Shown here in pieces: positions 33,830-42,409 of a DNA stretch of 64,000 bases (within the stretch, counting starts at the first letter, position 1; each line of letters opens with the position of its first letter). The notes beneath the pieces were generated by a model, which saw only the letters and a list, made by a program, of their open reading frames with translations, had not been told where the DNA came from and made no database searches. The stretch covers positions 4,588,001 through 4,652,000 of the forward strand of contig NZ_CP073714.1 in the NCBI RefSeq assembly GCF_023101145.1, given 5' to 3'. The stretch comes from Paenibacillus pabuli (GTDB lineage Bacteria; Bacillota; Bacilli; Paenibacillales; Paenibacillaceae). A program made the translations under genes and the position numbers.

Positions 33830-33850
33830 CTAGGATATAGCATATTATAG
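33830..33850. promoter_or_regulatory. Imperfect dyad just upstream of xerS
   Basis: CTAGGATAT-AGC-ATATTATAG, 9-bp arms matching at 7 positions, ends 13 bp before the xerS start. In streptococci the XerS target difSL lies beside its gene, so this could be a recombination core site; it could equally be an operator or promoter element. Confidence 0.3.
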
Positions 33851-33863
33851 AAATAATTTTAAC

Positions 33864-34970
33864 ATGGGGGTGCCGAACTTGACCAATGTGCAAAAAGAGA
33901 TCGACCGACGCAAGCTGGATGACAAACTGCCTTCCATGCCCTGGTTCGTTCAGCAATTCATTGACTATAAATTACCCGACTTATCTCCTTCTACTCTGCT
34001 TGAATATTTAAGGGATTACGAAGCTTTCTTTGGCTGGTTGCGCGCGGAAGGATTATCCGAGGCAAGCTCCAATAAGGAAGTTACATTGACTGAGCTAGAA
34101 GTACTTCGAATGGAATCGGTAACATCTTATCGATTATTTCTGGCCACCAAGCGTGAAGGCGCCAACTCCAGAATCACGGTTTCCCGTAAGCTTTCTTCCC
34201 TTCGTTCACTCTTTCATTATTTGAGTCAGATTGCAGAGGACGAAGACTTCTACCCCCTGCTGAAACGAAACATTATGGCGAAAATTGAGATCAAACGTAC
34301 CCACAAACCCAAAGATACAGCTGCCAAACTAAAGGGTAAACTTCTGGAAGAAGAAGAGTTACTGGAGTTTATCGGATATATCCTTGAAGGATACGCCGTG
34401 GATATGGAAAAGAACAAACAAGCACTTTACTCGCACGAGCTTAACAAAGAACGGGATGCTTGCATCGCCAGCCTCATTCTGAATTCGGGTCTGCGTGTAT
34501 CTGAAGTGGTGAACCTGAACGTGGATGATCTGGATCTGAATAACAAGCTGCTGTATGTATATCGCAAAGGTAATAATGATGAGACGTTTAAGACGCCTGT
34601 GTATTTTAGAGAACAAGCCAAAGATGAACTCGCAACCTATATCAATCTGCGTCAGTCACGTTACCGCACACCCAAACGGGAAAAAGGGCTGTTTATTGCA
34701 CTTCGTAATGGAGATTCCGAAGGAAGTCGGATGACCAAACGAGCCATACAAGCCATGATCATGAAATACGCCAAACAATTTGGCAAGCCTTACCTGACTG
34801 TGCATAAATTGCGCCATTCTTTTGCGACCGACTATTATTTGCAAAATGATATCTATAAAACCAAAGAACAGCTTGGACACGCTTCTACGGAAACAACCGA
34901 AATTTACGCACACCTCACGGATAAAACGATGTCTGAAGCCATTGAACGTCGCGCTGACGATGGAATGTAG
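33864..34970 (+). CDS. xerS: Tyrosine recombinase XerS-like
   Basis: 368 residues, longer than XerC/XerD (about 300) and matching XerS in size. The N-terminal SAM-like DNA-binding domain covers about 20-145. The catalytic domain has Arg in LNSGLRVSEVVNL, His-x-x-Arg in HKLRHSFATDYY, His in LGHAS and the nucleophile in TTEIYAHL. XerS works alone at the dif site in streptococci and related bacteria to resolve chromosome dimers. No phage or integron genes are nearby, so a housekeeping role is more likely than mobility. A terminator follows. Confidence 0.88.
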   Translation: MGVPNLTNVQKEIDRRKLDDKLPSMPWFVQQFIDYKLPDLSPSTLLEYLRDYEAFFGWLRAEGLSEASSNKEVTLTELEVLRMESVTSYRLFLATKREGANSRITVSRKLSSLRSLFHYLSQIAEDEDFYPLLKRNIMAKIEIKRTHKPKDTAAKLKGKLLEEEELLEFIGYILEGYAVDMEKNKQALYSHELNKERDACIASLILNSGLRVSEVVNLNVDDLDLNNKLLYVYRKGNNDETFKTPVYFREQAKDELATYINLRQSRYRTPKREKGLFIALRNGDSEGSRMTKRAIQAMIMKYAKQFGKPYLTVHKLRHSFATDYYLQNDIYKTKEQLGHASTETTEIYAHLTDKTMSEAIERRADDGM

Positions 34971-35030
34971 CCTATTTATTACTTTTCACTCAACATTGAA
35001 TCAATCCTTACAAGATATCAAACGAATTTA

Positions 35031-35077
35031 AAAAAAGCGATTCTTTCAGGAAAATGTCCTGCAAGGATCGCTTTTTC
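35031..35077. terminator. Terminator after xerS
   Basis: AAAAAGCGA / TCGCTTTTT outer stem with an inner CAGGA/TCCTG stem, T-run at the end. It probably also serves the convergent mobB side. Confidence 0.8.
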
Positions 35078-35181
35078 ATATTTATTGCTTCACAAAATTA
35101 ATGAAAACATACTCTTTTCCTTACATTTCACATCATTCAGTTTACATAATAATTATTTCGTCATAATGTTCTTTTCTCTTC

Positions 35182-35706
35182 CTAATGCTCAAGTGAGACC
35201 AGCCATTTTGCTATTTCCTCTGTCTTATGAACAGAATGCCAGATGAGATCCCCACTTTTCTCCAAGCATCCCCTTTTGTCATGCGTCAGCCATGAAACAA
35301 TTCCAACTACATCCTGTAACATCTCGATTAGAGAGAGATCTTTCTCTTCACGGACCATGACCAATTTGGGATATGGAGCTTGTTTGTATCCCTCAATAAG
35401 AATCCAGTCGTACGTTGACAGATAGTTGATCATGTTCTCCAACGACGTTGCTTGTCTTTCAATGAGTGCAGTGCGTTTCTCTGACATCACAACGACTGCA
35501 TCGGCCCCCGCCTGAGCAAAGCTGTAGGAATCGGTTCCTTCGTGATCCATCTCAAAATGATCATGTCCATCATGCTTAATTACAGCCACTCTTCGTCCAG
35601 CAGAGGTAAGGTGCCGGGTAAGCGAAGCAATTAAGGTGCTTTTGCCTGTGTTTTTATATCCAACAATCTGCATGATATGTGGTGAAGTGCTGCTTGTTTC
35701 AGCCAT
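35182..35706 (-). CDS. mobB: Molybdopterin-guanine dinucleotide biosynthesis protein MobB
   Basis: 174 residues from the ATG at 35706, which has AGGTAGG six bases upstream and follows the moeA stop by seven bases. The P-loop is IVGYKNTGKSTL, followed by IKHDGHDHFEMDHEGTDS, typical of MobB. It is a GTP-binding adapter that assists MobA in attaching GMP to molybdopterin. It lies in an operon with moeA. No mobA or molybdoenzyme gene is in the window. Confidence 0.92.
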   Translation of the reverse strand: MAETSSTSPHIMQIVGYKNTGKSTLIASLTRHLTSAGRRVAVIKHDGHDHFEMDHEGTDSYSFAQAGADAVVVMSEKRTALIERQATSLENMINYLSTYDWILIEGYKQAPYPKLVMVREEKDLSLIEMLQDVVGIVSWLTHDKRGCLEKSGDLIWHSVHKTEEIAKWLVSLEH

Positions 35707-35713
35707 GTAAGAC

Positions 35714-37009
35714 CTACCTGCCATGAACCGTGGGAAGTTTGAGAACTCGAACCTGTTCACCAGCAGGAATGCCTTTATTCTCAGGTGGAATCACGATCAG
35801 GCAATCGCTATCTTTAATGGTAATCATGACACTGGATTCGTCCACTCTCGCGGCAGAAGGTTTAGCATACACCATTCCGTTACGTATCTCTGTCCGTCCG
35901 CGTACAAATCGTGTGAAATTGTTGACCTTTGTATAATCATCTTCCAATATGGCTGTCCATTCTTCCAAATACGGATGAGCATCAGCCTGCATCGTACGAA
36001 TCGTTGGCCGAACAAACAACCCAAAGCCGACAAAACAAGCTCCTGGATTACCCGAAAGCGCAAATAGCAGCTTGTCTTTGACCACAGCAGCCGTCGTAAC
36101 ACTGCCGGGACGCATCGTCACTTTATTAAACAGCATCTCCATATTCCCTTCCCGAACGAGGTCACCCATAATATCATAATCCCCAACCGATACTCCGCCT
36201 GTTGTGACCACCATATCATTATGTTCAAGCGCTTCTGCAAGCTTCGTACGTGCAGTATCCACATCATCAGCAATCGAACCATACATAACCGGTTCTCCCC
36301 CCGCTTCAACAACCAAAGAACGAAGCATATAGCTGTTGCTGTTCCGAATTCGCCCAGGTTGCAACGGCTCGTCCACTTCCAACAATTCTGTACCTGTTGC
36401 AAAAATGGCTACCTTGGGGCGTTTGTATACTGGCACTTGTCCTACACCAAATGTTGCCAGCACGGATTGTTCACCTGCCTGAATGATTGTTCCTGCTGCA
36501 AGCAGCAGCTCTCCCTCTTGAACTTCCAATCCAATAGGTGTAATGTTGGCATTCGGCTGAATATGGCGCTTCAGAGCAATCCATTGTTCCCCATGCTCTT
36601 CTTTGCTTTCAGTCATTTCCATCATAACAACAGCATCAGCGCCTTCCGGCACCTGAGCTCCTGTCATGATCCGAGCAGCTGTACCGGATGTAATCGGTTG
36701 ATCCGATGTATACCCGCAAGGAATTTCATCAATGATACGGAGCCAAATCTGCTGCTCGCTGGATGCTTCAATCGTATCCGAACTTAGAATCGCAAATCCA
36801 TCCATTCCGGATCGACGAAAGAATGGGTAAGGGTGGGGAGCATATATCGTCTCAGCAAGCGTTCGACCATGTGCTTCCTCAAGTGTTACTTTTTCGATTG
36901 AACCTGAGCTGACATGAACCGCAACTTTCGCCTGCGCATCCGATACTTGTATAGCCTTACGGTTAAATTTCGCAGTCGTCATATCCGTTGCATGTGAATG
37001 TATTTTCAA
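35714..37009 (-). CDS. moeA: Molybdopterin molybdenumtransferase MoeA
   Basis: 431 residues if started at TTG 37009 (AGGGAGG about 11 bases upstream); an ATG at 36982 is the alternative. It shows the MoeA domain order: SGMDGFAILS, GTAARIMTGAQVPEGADAVVMME, FATGTELLE, TTGGVSVGDYD and ALSGNPGACF, then a C-terminal beta domain. The enzyme inserts molybdate into adenylated molybdopterin. A single copy, upstream of mobB. Confidence 0.94.
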   Translation of the reverse strand: MKIHSHATDMTTAKFNRKAIQVSDAQAKVAVHVSSGSIEKVTLEEAHGRTLAETIYAPHPYPFFRRSGMDGFAILSSDTIEASSEQQIWLRIIDEIPCGYTSDQPITSGTAARIMTGAQVPEGADAVVMMEMTESKEEHGEQWIALKRHIQPNANITPIGLEVQEGELLLAAGTIIQAGEQSVLATFGVGQVPVYKRPKVAIFATGTELLEVDEPLQPGRIRNSNSYMLRSLVVEAGGEPVMYGSIADDVDTARTKLAEALEHNDMVVTTGGVSVGDYDIMGDLVREGNMEMLFNKVTMRPGSVTTAAVVKDKLLFALSGNPGACFVGFGLFVRPTIRTMQADAHPYLEEWTAILEDDYTKVNNFTRFVRGRTEIRNGMVYAKPSAARVDESSVMITIKDSDCLIVIPPENKGIPAGEQVRVLKLPTVHGR

Positions 37010-37154
37010 TAGTAATAGAACCTCCCTGGGACTTTTGATCGTTTTAGAAAGTGTAGCCCGAAAGCTATGTCATGACAAGTACTCACCAATATACCTCCCA
37101 CATGAAAGACGGTTTGGCAGACCATAATATGTAAGAGAAAAGGAGATGACCTTC

Positions 37155-37445
37155 ATGAATCAACGATGCGAATTGTGTGGAAGGGAACCTGTCGAAACTA
37201 CAGTCCATCACCTGACACCGAAAGAAATGGGTGGAACGCATATGCCTACTGCCGATCTCTGTATCCCTTGCCACAAACAAATTCATTCTCTCTATACCAA
37301 TCGCGATATTATAACTTTAGGTTTAACTGAGGTACAGGCTCTAAGGCAGGATGAGCGCATCGCTCCTTATATCCGCTGGATTCGCAAACAACCTGCTTCA
37401 ACCATTCCTCGTGTTCGAAAGTCCCATCATGTCCGCAAATCCTAA
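37155..37445 (+). CDS. Small HNH-type zinc-binding protein
   Basis: 96 residues from ATG 37155 (AGGAG nine bases upstream; an ATG at 37146 is too close). Zinc-ribbon-like cysteine pairs CELCG and CIPCHKQIH flank VHHLTPKEMGG, the layout of small HNH proteins common in Bacilli (YisB-like). The HH pair and final His fit a beta-beta-alpha metal site. Function unknown; nuclease activity is not certain because such stand-alone proteins are poorly studied. It diverges from moeA and converges on the DUF4247 gene. Confidence 0.78.
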   Translation: MNQRCELCGREPVETTVHHLTPKEMGGTHMPTADLCIPCHKQIHSLYTNRDIITLGLTEVQALRQDERIAPYIRWIRKQPASTIPRVRKSHHVRKS

Positions 37446-37451
37446 AACAAA

Positions 37452-37517
37452 AAGAACAGCATCCAAGGTAATTTCTATGGCAGAGCTTGCTCTCCACCAT
37501 ACCTTTTCACTGTTCTT
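37452..37517. terminator. Long nested hairpin between convergent genes
   Basis: Nested pairings AAGAACAG/CTGTTCTT, AAGGTA/TACCTT and an inner AGAGC/GCTCT in the gap between the HNH gene and the DUF4247 gene. T-rich flanks are weak, so this is a likely but not classical terminator. Confidence 0.45.
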
Positions 37518-37562
37518 CTGCGAATGATTTAATATTGCGGCCTCATTCATGCGTAGTGCTTG

Positions 37563-38309
37563 CTATCTACGCCTCATAATTCGGCCGCCGCCAACCCTCG
37601 TCTTTGGCTTTTTATAAGAACTCTTCGGTGAATCAAACAATCCTCCAAGGCCACCACTGCTTTTATTACGATCAATTGTGCCTTTGCTTTGTTCCTTGTT
37701 TCGGCTGAATAGCCCTCCGCCCGAGCCAACGCTCGTATCCTTGTCACTGCCACGCCGGGTAATCGATCCCTTCCGGTCAACGGTTATCGGCGGAGCAGCC
37801 TTTTTATCGCTGCTCGTCGGTGTCCGATAGGAACCTTCCCTTGGTTTGTATGTGTCCTTGTTCGTATAACCCCGATACGTACCAGAACCTCTACCTCCAA
37901 AAGAATCAAACAAATTCCCAATCAATGTTGCGGTTAAGTACCCTTGCAAAAAGGACGAATCATAATTCTGCCGAACATATTCCTTGGAATCCACCTCAAC
38001 CAAAGTATCTTCCGCTTTATTCGGGTCTTGCTGCAAATGATAATACTGATCCTGATACACCAGGAACATCCGCTCTGTATTTTCCGCCGAGATCTGGTCC
38101 GGCTTCCGCTGTTCAGATAATTCCCGAGCGACCTCTGGAACGGTACGATCGGCAGCTCGATACACATAGGATGTCGTGTTACCACTGCCGCTGACCGATT
38201 CAAGCGGATATGTGTCCTGAACCGAAGGTGCTCCGCACGCGGACAGCAGCGACATCACAAGGCTGAGGACCAGCATTAATTTTAATCCATGTGCCAAGCG
38301 CTTTTTCAT
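37563..38309 (-). CDS. DUF4247-type lipoprotein
   Basis: 248 residues. A lipoprotein signal ends in LLSACGAPS, so the protein is anchored on the outer face of the membrane. The first half is the conserved DUF4247 region (SYVYRAADRTVPEVARELSEQ; ERMFLVYQDQYYHLQQD). The second half, about residues 150-248, is low-complexity, rich in Gly, Ser, Lys and Arg (GGLFSRNKE, GGLGGLFDSPK), and ends in MRRR. Role unknown. Last gene in the pspA-DUF350-DUF4178-DUF4247 order, 11 bp after the DUF4178 gene. Confidence 0.8.
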   Translation of the reverse strand: MKKRLAHGLKLMLVLSLVMSLLSACGAPSVQDTYPLESVSGSGNTTSYVYRAADRTVPEVARELSEQRKPDQISAENTERMFLVYQDQYYHLQQDPNKAEDTLVEVDSKEYVRQNYDSSFLQGYLTATLIGNLFDSFGGRGSGTYRGYTNKDTYKPREGSYRTPTSSDKKAAPPITVDRKGSITRRGSDKDTSVGSGGGLFSRNKEQSKGTIDRNKSSGGLGGLFDSPKSSYKKPKTRVGGGRIMRRR

Positions 38310-38320
38310 TGGAACCTCTC

Positions 38321-38833
38321 CTAGCTCGAACGAATCACTTTGATATCCGCAGGAAGGATGGACTCACCCTCATACAACGTAAATCTTCTGTCTTGCCACT
38401 CCACACGTAAAAGCATGTGATCATCAGACTGATATTGCCATACTAATTGTTCCCCAGCCTGACCATAGGGTGTCCTGCCTGCAGTGGTTACCATTCCTCC
38501 GTATTCTTCCTCCAGATGATACGCACGTCCATCCAGATCCAGCAACGTTGGCACCTCGTCTGGTGCATCGAGACGACCATCAATTGGTGTATAGAGGGCA
38601 TACCGGGTCATTTCCCGTTCTTCAATATGCAAATGTCGGATTGCCGTACCATCCTGCAACGTAAGGACAGCTGCATTCCGTGTCCGATGATGTACCCGTC
38701 CAACAACTTCATAGGTGACCAGCGATACCTCACAGATATCACCAGGTGCCAGCTGAAGCATTGTTTTCTCTACCTGGGGCGGTTCAGGTTTGGCTATTAT
38801 TCCTTTAATCCGTTTCCACATACTCATGCCCAT
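38321..38833 (-). CDS. DUF4178-domain protein
   Basis: 170 residues, soluble, beta-rich. The segment MLQLAPGDICEVSLVTYEVVGRVHHR followed by the LYEGESILPADIKVI end fits the DUF4178 fold. No signal or membrane helix. The family co-occurs with PspA and DUF350 proteins, which supports a joint role at the membrane, but no activity is known. It starts 17 bp after the DUF350 gene. Confidence 0.78.
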   Translation of the reverse strand: MGMSMWKRIKGIIAKPEPPQVEKTMLQLAPGDICEVSLVTYEVVGRVHHRTRNAAVLTLQDGTAIRHLHIEEREMTRYALYTPIDGRLDAPDEVPTLLDLDGRAYHLEEEYGGMVTTAGRTPYGQAGEQLVWQYQSDDHMLLRVEWQDRRFTLYEGESILPADIKVIRSS

Positions 38834-38850
38834 TACTCCTGTTCCTTATC

Positions 38851-39252
38851 TTATAAACAAGCTGCAATAATTAATGCGCCCACGATATGAAGTGCACCCG
38901 AAAACAAACCGTAACCCGTCTTACCCTGCTGTATTCCCGTATCCAGATCGAGGTTGGCCCATCTCCGAATCATAAAGTGAACCACACTTTCCAGAATCAG
39001 CAAAATGACAAAGGAAACAACGGATACCAGCAACGCTTCTCCAAGGTGACCCGCTGTCGATATGGAGGTCGCGAGTACATATCCCTGAGCAAACAGCTTC
39101 ATAACCATACGTGTAGTAACGGCCATATTGCCCGCCTTCACTTCGGCAAAATCCTTATACTTTGTGAATAAAGAATCCACATACATCAAGACAAACAGCA
39201 AAACCGAACCCGATAACGTCCAGACCAGCATTGCCAAAATGTTCAAATCCAT
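38851..39252 (-). CDS. DUF350 (YjfL-like) membrane protein
   Basis: 133 residues with four predicted transmembrane helices in two similar halves, as in DUF350 proteins. Conserved residues include LATSISTAGHLGEALL. It is a small inner-membrane protein that repeatedly accompanies PspA/YjfJ homologues; it may be the membrane partner of this PspA (inference). It lies 95 bp after pspA, beyond an internal terminator. Confidence 0.82.
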   Translation of the reverse strand: MDLNILAMLVWTLSGSVLLFVLMYVDSLFTKYKDFAEVKAGNMAVTTRMVMKLFAQGYVLATSISTAGHLGEALLVSVVSFVILLILESVVHFMIRRWANLDLDTGIQQGKTGYGLFSGALHIVGALIIAACL

Positions 39253-39290
39253 CTACATAGCCCCCACATTTCAACATGAACCGCAATTAA

Positions 39291-39323
39291 AAGCGAAGGA
39301 GAAACGCTGGTCTCTCCTCCGCT
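39291..39323 (-). terminator. Internal terminator between pspA and the DUF350 gene
   Basis: On the minus strand AGCGGAGGAGA / TCTCCTTCGCT with one mismatch, followed by TTTTAATT. It would let pspA be made in excess of the three downstream genes. Confidence 0.65.
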
Positions 39324-39347
39324 GGTGCCCCTGCTTGCTCACAAGGT

Positions 39348-40019
39348 TTAGTTCTTATTTTCGTATTGCTTCATCAATGCCGCCAGTTCATCCTCAACAG
39401 CCTGATCCTTGCCCAGCTTCTCGAACTCATCATCCAGCGATTTACCTTTGGACGACATCTCATTGCTGGCTTCAGCCTGGGCTTCCATCTGCATCATTTT
39501 CTCTTCCATACGCTTCATGCCGGCACTTGCTGTATCGGAGCTAAATCCGTTCAGCGCCTTGTTGATTTCGGTTTGGGCTTTTGCAGCGTTATAGCGCGCA
39601 ACCAATGTTTCACGTTTGTTTTTCATTTGGGTCAATTGTTTGCGCATTTCGTCCAGCTTGCCACGAAGGTTATCGGCAGAAGCCTTGTTTTGGTCATAGC
39701 TTGTTTTGTATTCGGCCATCTTCTCTTCAGCCACTTTTTTCTCTTCCAGTGCCCGACGGGCCAAATCCATATTCTGTGCACGCGCTGCTGTATGTGCCTG
39801 CTCCTCACGTTTCTTCACGAGGGCTTCCTGTTCTTCAAACAGCTGCTTGAATTTCTTCTCAATGGCGATCTGTGCAGCTACAGCTTTCTCCGCATCTTCC
39901 AGATCTTCCTGCATATCCCGGATGTATTGATCCGTCATTTTGATCGGATCTTCCGCCTTGTCAATAATGGAGTTAATGTTAGACATTGTTAAATCGCGTA
40001 ATCGTTTGAAAATGGACAT
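39348..40019 (-). CDS. pspA: PspA/IM30 (Vipp1)-family protein
   Basis: 223 residues from ATG 40019, preceded by AGGAGG nine bases upstream; the longer frame is an artefact. The opening MSIFKRLRDLTMSNINSIIDKAEDP is the amphipathic PspA start, followed by an almost unbroken coiled coil rich in Lys, Glu and Ala to about residue 200. These proteins form helical oligomers that bind and repair stressed membranes. First gene of the pspA-DUF350-DUF4178-DUF4247 set. Confidence 0.92.
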   Translation of the reverse strand: MSIFKRLRDLTMSNINSIIDKAEDPIKMTDQYIRDMQEDLEDAEKAVAAQIAIEKKFKQLFEEQEALVKKREEQAHTAARAQNMDLARRALEEKKVAEEKMAEYKTSYDQNKASADNLRGKLDEMRKQLTQMKNKRETLVARYNAAKAQTEINKALNGFSSDTASAGMKRMEEKMMQMEAQAEASNEMSSKGKSLDDEFEKLGKDQAVEDELAALMKQYENKN

Positions 40020-40148
40020 TATGGTATTCCTCCTAGTCGATAGTTCATCCTTGTATATAATCATACATACGTGGCAGTGTTCTACTCGTTTCAATTTTAA
40101 CAAAAAAAATTATAAAAAACGATTTAAGCCTACTTAACGCAAATTAAA

Positions 40149-40493
40149 CTATTGAATCAGTCGACCCGTTTGGAACAACTCCTCATCAAGCAGCTTCTCT
40201 GAAGTCTGCACAATCTCATCAATCTGCATCCGCGTAATGGCATCAAAGTGAATTCCCATGATTACTGTTACCGTTACCTTCAAATGCAAGGCAGCCCTGC
40301 GTGCGAGTCTCTCACACAGTTCTTGCTCTTTATGCCCTGGAATATGCACCGTAGCCCCATTCACCCGTTCACGATTCGGATAAAATGTCGCTACTGCCCC
40401 AATATGTGATCTTCCTCCAGTTATCATAAAAACTTTATCTTCTCCAGCCTCAATCACCTGTAAACGAACGGAATTTAAGTTGTATGTACTCAT
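40149..40493 (-). CDS. LpdD-like (prenylated-flavin chaperone-like) protein
   Basis: 114 residues from ATG 40493 (GGAG five bases upstream); the longer frame overlaps the deacetylase leader. The segment FMITGGRSHIGAVATFYPN, then HIPGHKEQELCERLARRAA, then VTVIMGIHFDAITRMQIDEI fits the LpdD-like domain, found as the small subunit of gallate-type UbiD decarboxylases. No UbiD or UbiX gene is nearby, so it may serve a distant enzyme or have a separate role. Sole gene on its transcript. Confidence 0.65.
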   Translation of the reverse strand: MSTYNLNSVRLQVIEAGEDKVFMITGGRSHIGAVATFYPNRERVNGATVHIPGHKEQELCERLARRAALHLKVTVTVIMGIHFDAITRMQIDEIVQTSEKLLDEELFQTGRLIQ

Positions 40494-40646
40494 CCTGCTC
40501 CACCTGTCCTTTTGATATGTAATATATATGGTGGAATTATGGCTCCGATTTGATGAGTCAGCAATGAAACATCTCACATCATGCATAAATACGGAAAGCT
40601 GCGGGCATACCAAAGAGAACGCAATTTGGGAAAAGGAGGCACTAAC

Positions 40647-41435
40647 ATGCGTATACGCCTCATCATGTTATCCATCATGGTCATGCTTCTGGGAGGAAGT
40701 TACGCTCCTGCTCAATTATGGGCTTATTCAAGCCCGCAAACCGAACCTGCTTCGAAGTCTAATTCTTCCGACGAGGAACAGCTGACACTGGGACAGCTCA
40801 GACAGAAATATGCGGATACATTTAAAACCAATGGTCCCTCAACAAAAAAGGTCGCACTGACTTTTGATGACGTACCTGATCCTCGGTTCACCCCGCAGGT
40901 ACTGGATATTTTAAAAAAATATAAGGTACGGGCTACGTTTTTCATTGTGGGACATCGCGCTGAGAAACATCCGGATTTGGTGAAACGCATGGTGAAGGAA
41001 GGGCACATCGTTGGCAATCACAGCTACAATCACCCGGAATTCAGTAAGCTGTCCATGAATGCATTTCGCAAACAGATCTTACATACCGGGGATATTATTC
41101 GTAATCTGGCGGGTTACACACCCAAAATGATTCGTCCACCCTATGGCGATATTAACGAGCAGCAGCTGCAATGGGCGGCCAAACAACATTACAGCATCGT
41201 GAACTGGAACGTCGATTCCCTGGACTGGAAGGGACTCTCCAAAAAAGAAGTTAAACAAAACATCCTCTCGGCTGTTAAACCAGGTTCCATTGTTCTGCAG
41301 CATGCAGGGGGCGGTGTCGGCTCGAAGCTGAGTGGCTCTATCGAGGCGTTGCCTGAAGTCATCGAAGAATTGCGAAACCGCGGGTACGAGCTGGTAACTT
41401 TGGACGAAATGCTGGAACTGCCAAAGGGTAAATAG
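40647..41435 (+). CDS. Polysaccharide deacetylase (NodB/CE4 family)
   Basis: 262 residues from ATG 40647 with AAGGAGG just upstream. An N-terminal membrane or signal segment (IRLIMLSIMVMLLGGSYAPAQLWA) makes it secreted or anchored. The CE4 domain (about 70-262) has the motif 1 TFDDVPD, the metal pair HSYNH, RPPYGD, and LQHAGGG. It removes acetyl groups from cell-wall glycans or chitin-like polymers. An insertion-free, single-domain form, divergent from the LpdD-like gene. Confidence 0.88.
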   Translation: MRIRLIMLSIMVMLLGGSYAPAQLWAYSSPQTEPASKSNSSDEEQLTLGQLRQKYADTFKTNGPSTKKVALTFDDVPDPRFTPQVLDILKKYKVRATFFIVGHRAEKHPDLVKRMVKEGHIVGNHSYNHPEFSKLSMNAFRKQILHTGDIIRNLAGYTPKMIRPPYGDINEQQLQWAAKQHYSIVNWNVDSLDWKGLSKKEVKQNILSAVKPGSIVLQHAGGGVGSKLSGSIEALPEVIEELRNRGYELVTLDEMLELPKGK

Positions 41436-41460
41436 AATCAGATGCCAGAAGGCGGATATT

Positions 41461-41509
41461 AAAAAGGGTGTTCTTCAATCACATAATCATGATTGGAGAA
41501 CACCCTTTT
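41461..41509. terminator. Bidirectional terminator
   Basis: AAAAGGGTGTTCT / AGAACACCCTTTT, with ATC/GAT extension, 25 bp after the deacetylase stop. It also faces the convergent LysM/3D gene. Confidence 0.85.
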
Positions 41510-41567
41510 GTGTTTAATTTAGATTTAATTGGAGTCACTTATGATAATGTGCAGCTCCATTTTAATT

Positions 41568-42221
41568 TTATTTCAAAATGTAAAGTTCAACATCCTGAAT
41601 ACCAAATGTGCTCACAGATTGCTTGCTGCCAGGAATAAAGATATCGATCTTGTGACCTTTAATGGCGCTGCCCACATCACGAGCCGTAGCGACAAATGCC
41701 TGCTTTGGCAGTCCTGGATGTGTATGACCAGTCACAAGTACCTTTGTACCCAATGGAATGATACTTGGGTCTACCGCAATGGTACCCAATTCAAGCGGAT
41801 TACCGAAGTAATCCACAGCACCCCATCCTCCATTTTCGGAAGCATCAGAAGAGTATGCTGTTGCCTTTACATCGACAGTTTTGCTGTAATCAAACGTTTT
41901 TCCCCATGCCTGTACAACCTTGCTATCCGAATTTACATCAAGACTTGCGGCGGTTACCGTTTTAGCTGCAGCAGAAGCTGTATTCGTTGTTTTACCTGGA
42001 ATCGTAATTTTCAAACCACCATAAATGTTGTAAGCAGAAATGTCATTGTTAGCTTTAATAAGTGCGTTAAGCCCGACTCCATATTGTTTGGATAAGGTGT
42101 AGAAGGTATCCCCTTCTTTGGCCACATGAACTGAATCGGCATGAGCCGGAACGGCCTGAATGAGCATTGCTGCTGTCAGCAAAGCTGTTGCTGTTTTGGC
42201 TATACGTTTCTTGTTAATCAT
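41568..42221 (-). CDS. LysM and 3D-domain cell-wall protein
   Basis: 217 residues. Signal peptide about 1-28 (TATALLTAAMLIQAVPAHA). One LysM repeat (VHVAKEGDTFYTLSKQYGVGLNALIKANN) binds peptidoglycan. The C-terminal 3D domain (about 115-217) has VKATAYSS, VDPSIIPLGTKV and ARDVGSAIKGHKIDIFI, including the three conserved aspartates. Related proteins are lytic transglycosylases of the RpfB/MltA-like type. It is preceded by a c-di-AMP riboswitch, which fits control of wall hydrolases by this messenger. Ribosome binding site GGGAGG. Confidence 0.9.
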   Translation of the reverse strand: MINKKRIAKTATALLTAAMLIQAVPAHADSVHVAKEGDTFYTLSKQYGVGLNALIKANNDISAYNIYGGLKITIPGKTTNTASAAAKTVTAASLDVNSDSKVVQAWGKTFDYSKTVDVKATAYSSDASENGGWGAVDYFGNPLELGTIAVDPSIIPLGTKVLVTGHTHPGLPKQAFVATARDVGSAIKGHKIDIFIPGSKQSVSTFGIQDVELYILK

Positions 42222-42239
42222 GGTCTTCCTCCCTCATTA

Positions 42240-42409
42240 TGCCTGCGAAGTTAGTTGTCGGATTCGGATGGAGGAAACCACCCTATAGGTTCAATTACAT
42301 TAAAAATTATGTAGCCCTAATTCACCCCAAGCCGTGTGCAAATGATTCTTCCCCAAGCACACTCTGCATCGTTACATCCCCCACACTCCCATCTCCGGAA
42401 GTTTCGGCA
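42240..42409 (-). promoter_or_regulatory. Cyclic di-AMP (ydaO/yuaA) riboswitch
   Basis: On the minus strand the 5' TGCCGAAAC and the 3' CCGACAACTAACTTCG followed by CAGGCA close a P1-like stem (TGCC with GGCA). The internal TTGGGGTGAATTAGGG element matches the ydaO core, and the 3' segment is nearly identical to the conserved GACAGCUAACU region. The ribosome binding site of the LysM/3D gene lies just beyond. In this class the ligand represses expression (family knowledge). Confidence 0.88.

Noticed and set aside
33864-34970. xerS as evidence for an integrated mobile element
   Set aside because: No phage, integron or transfer genes, no flanking repeats, and the gene is flanked by ordinary chromosomal genes.
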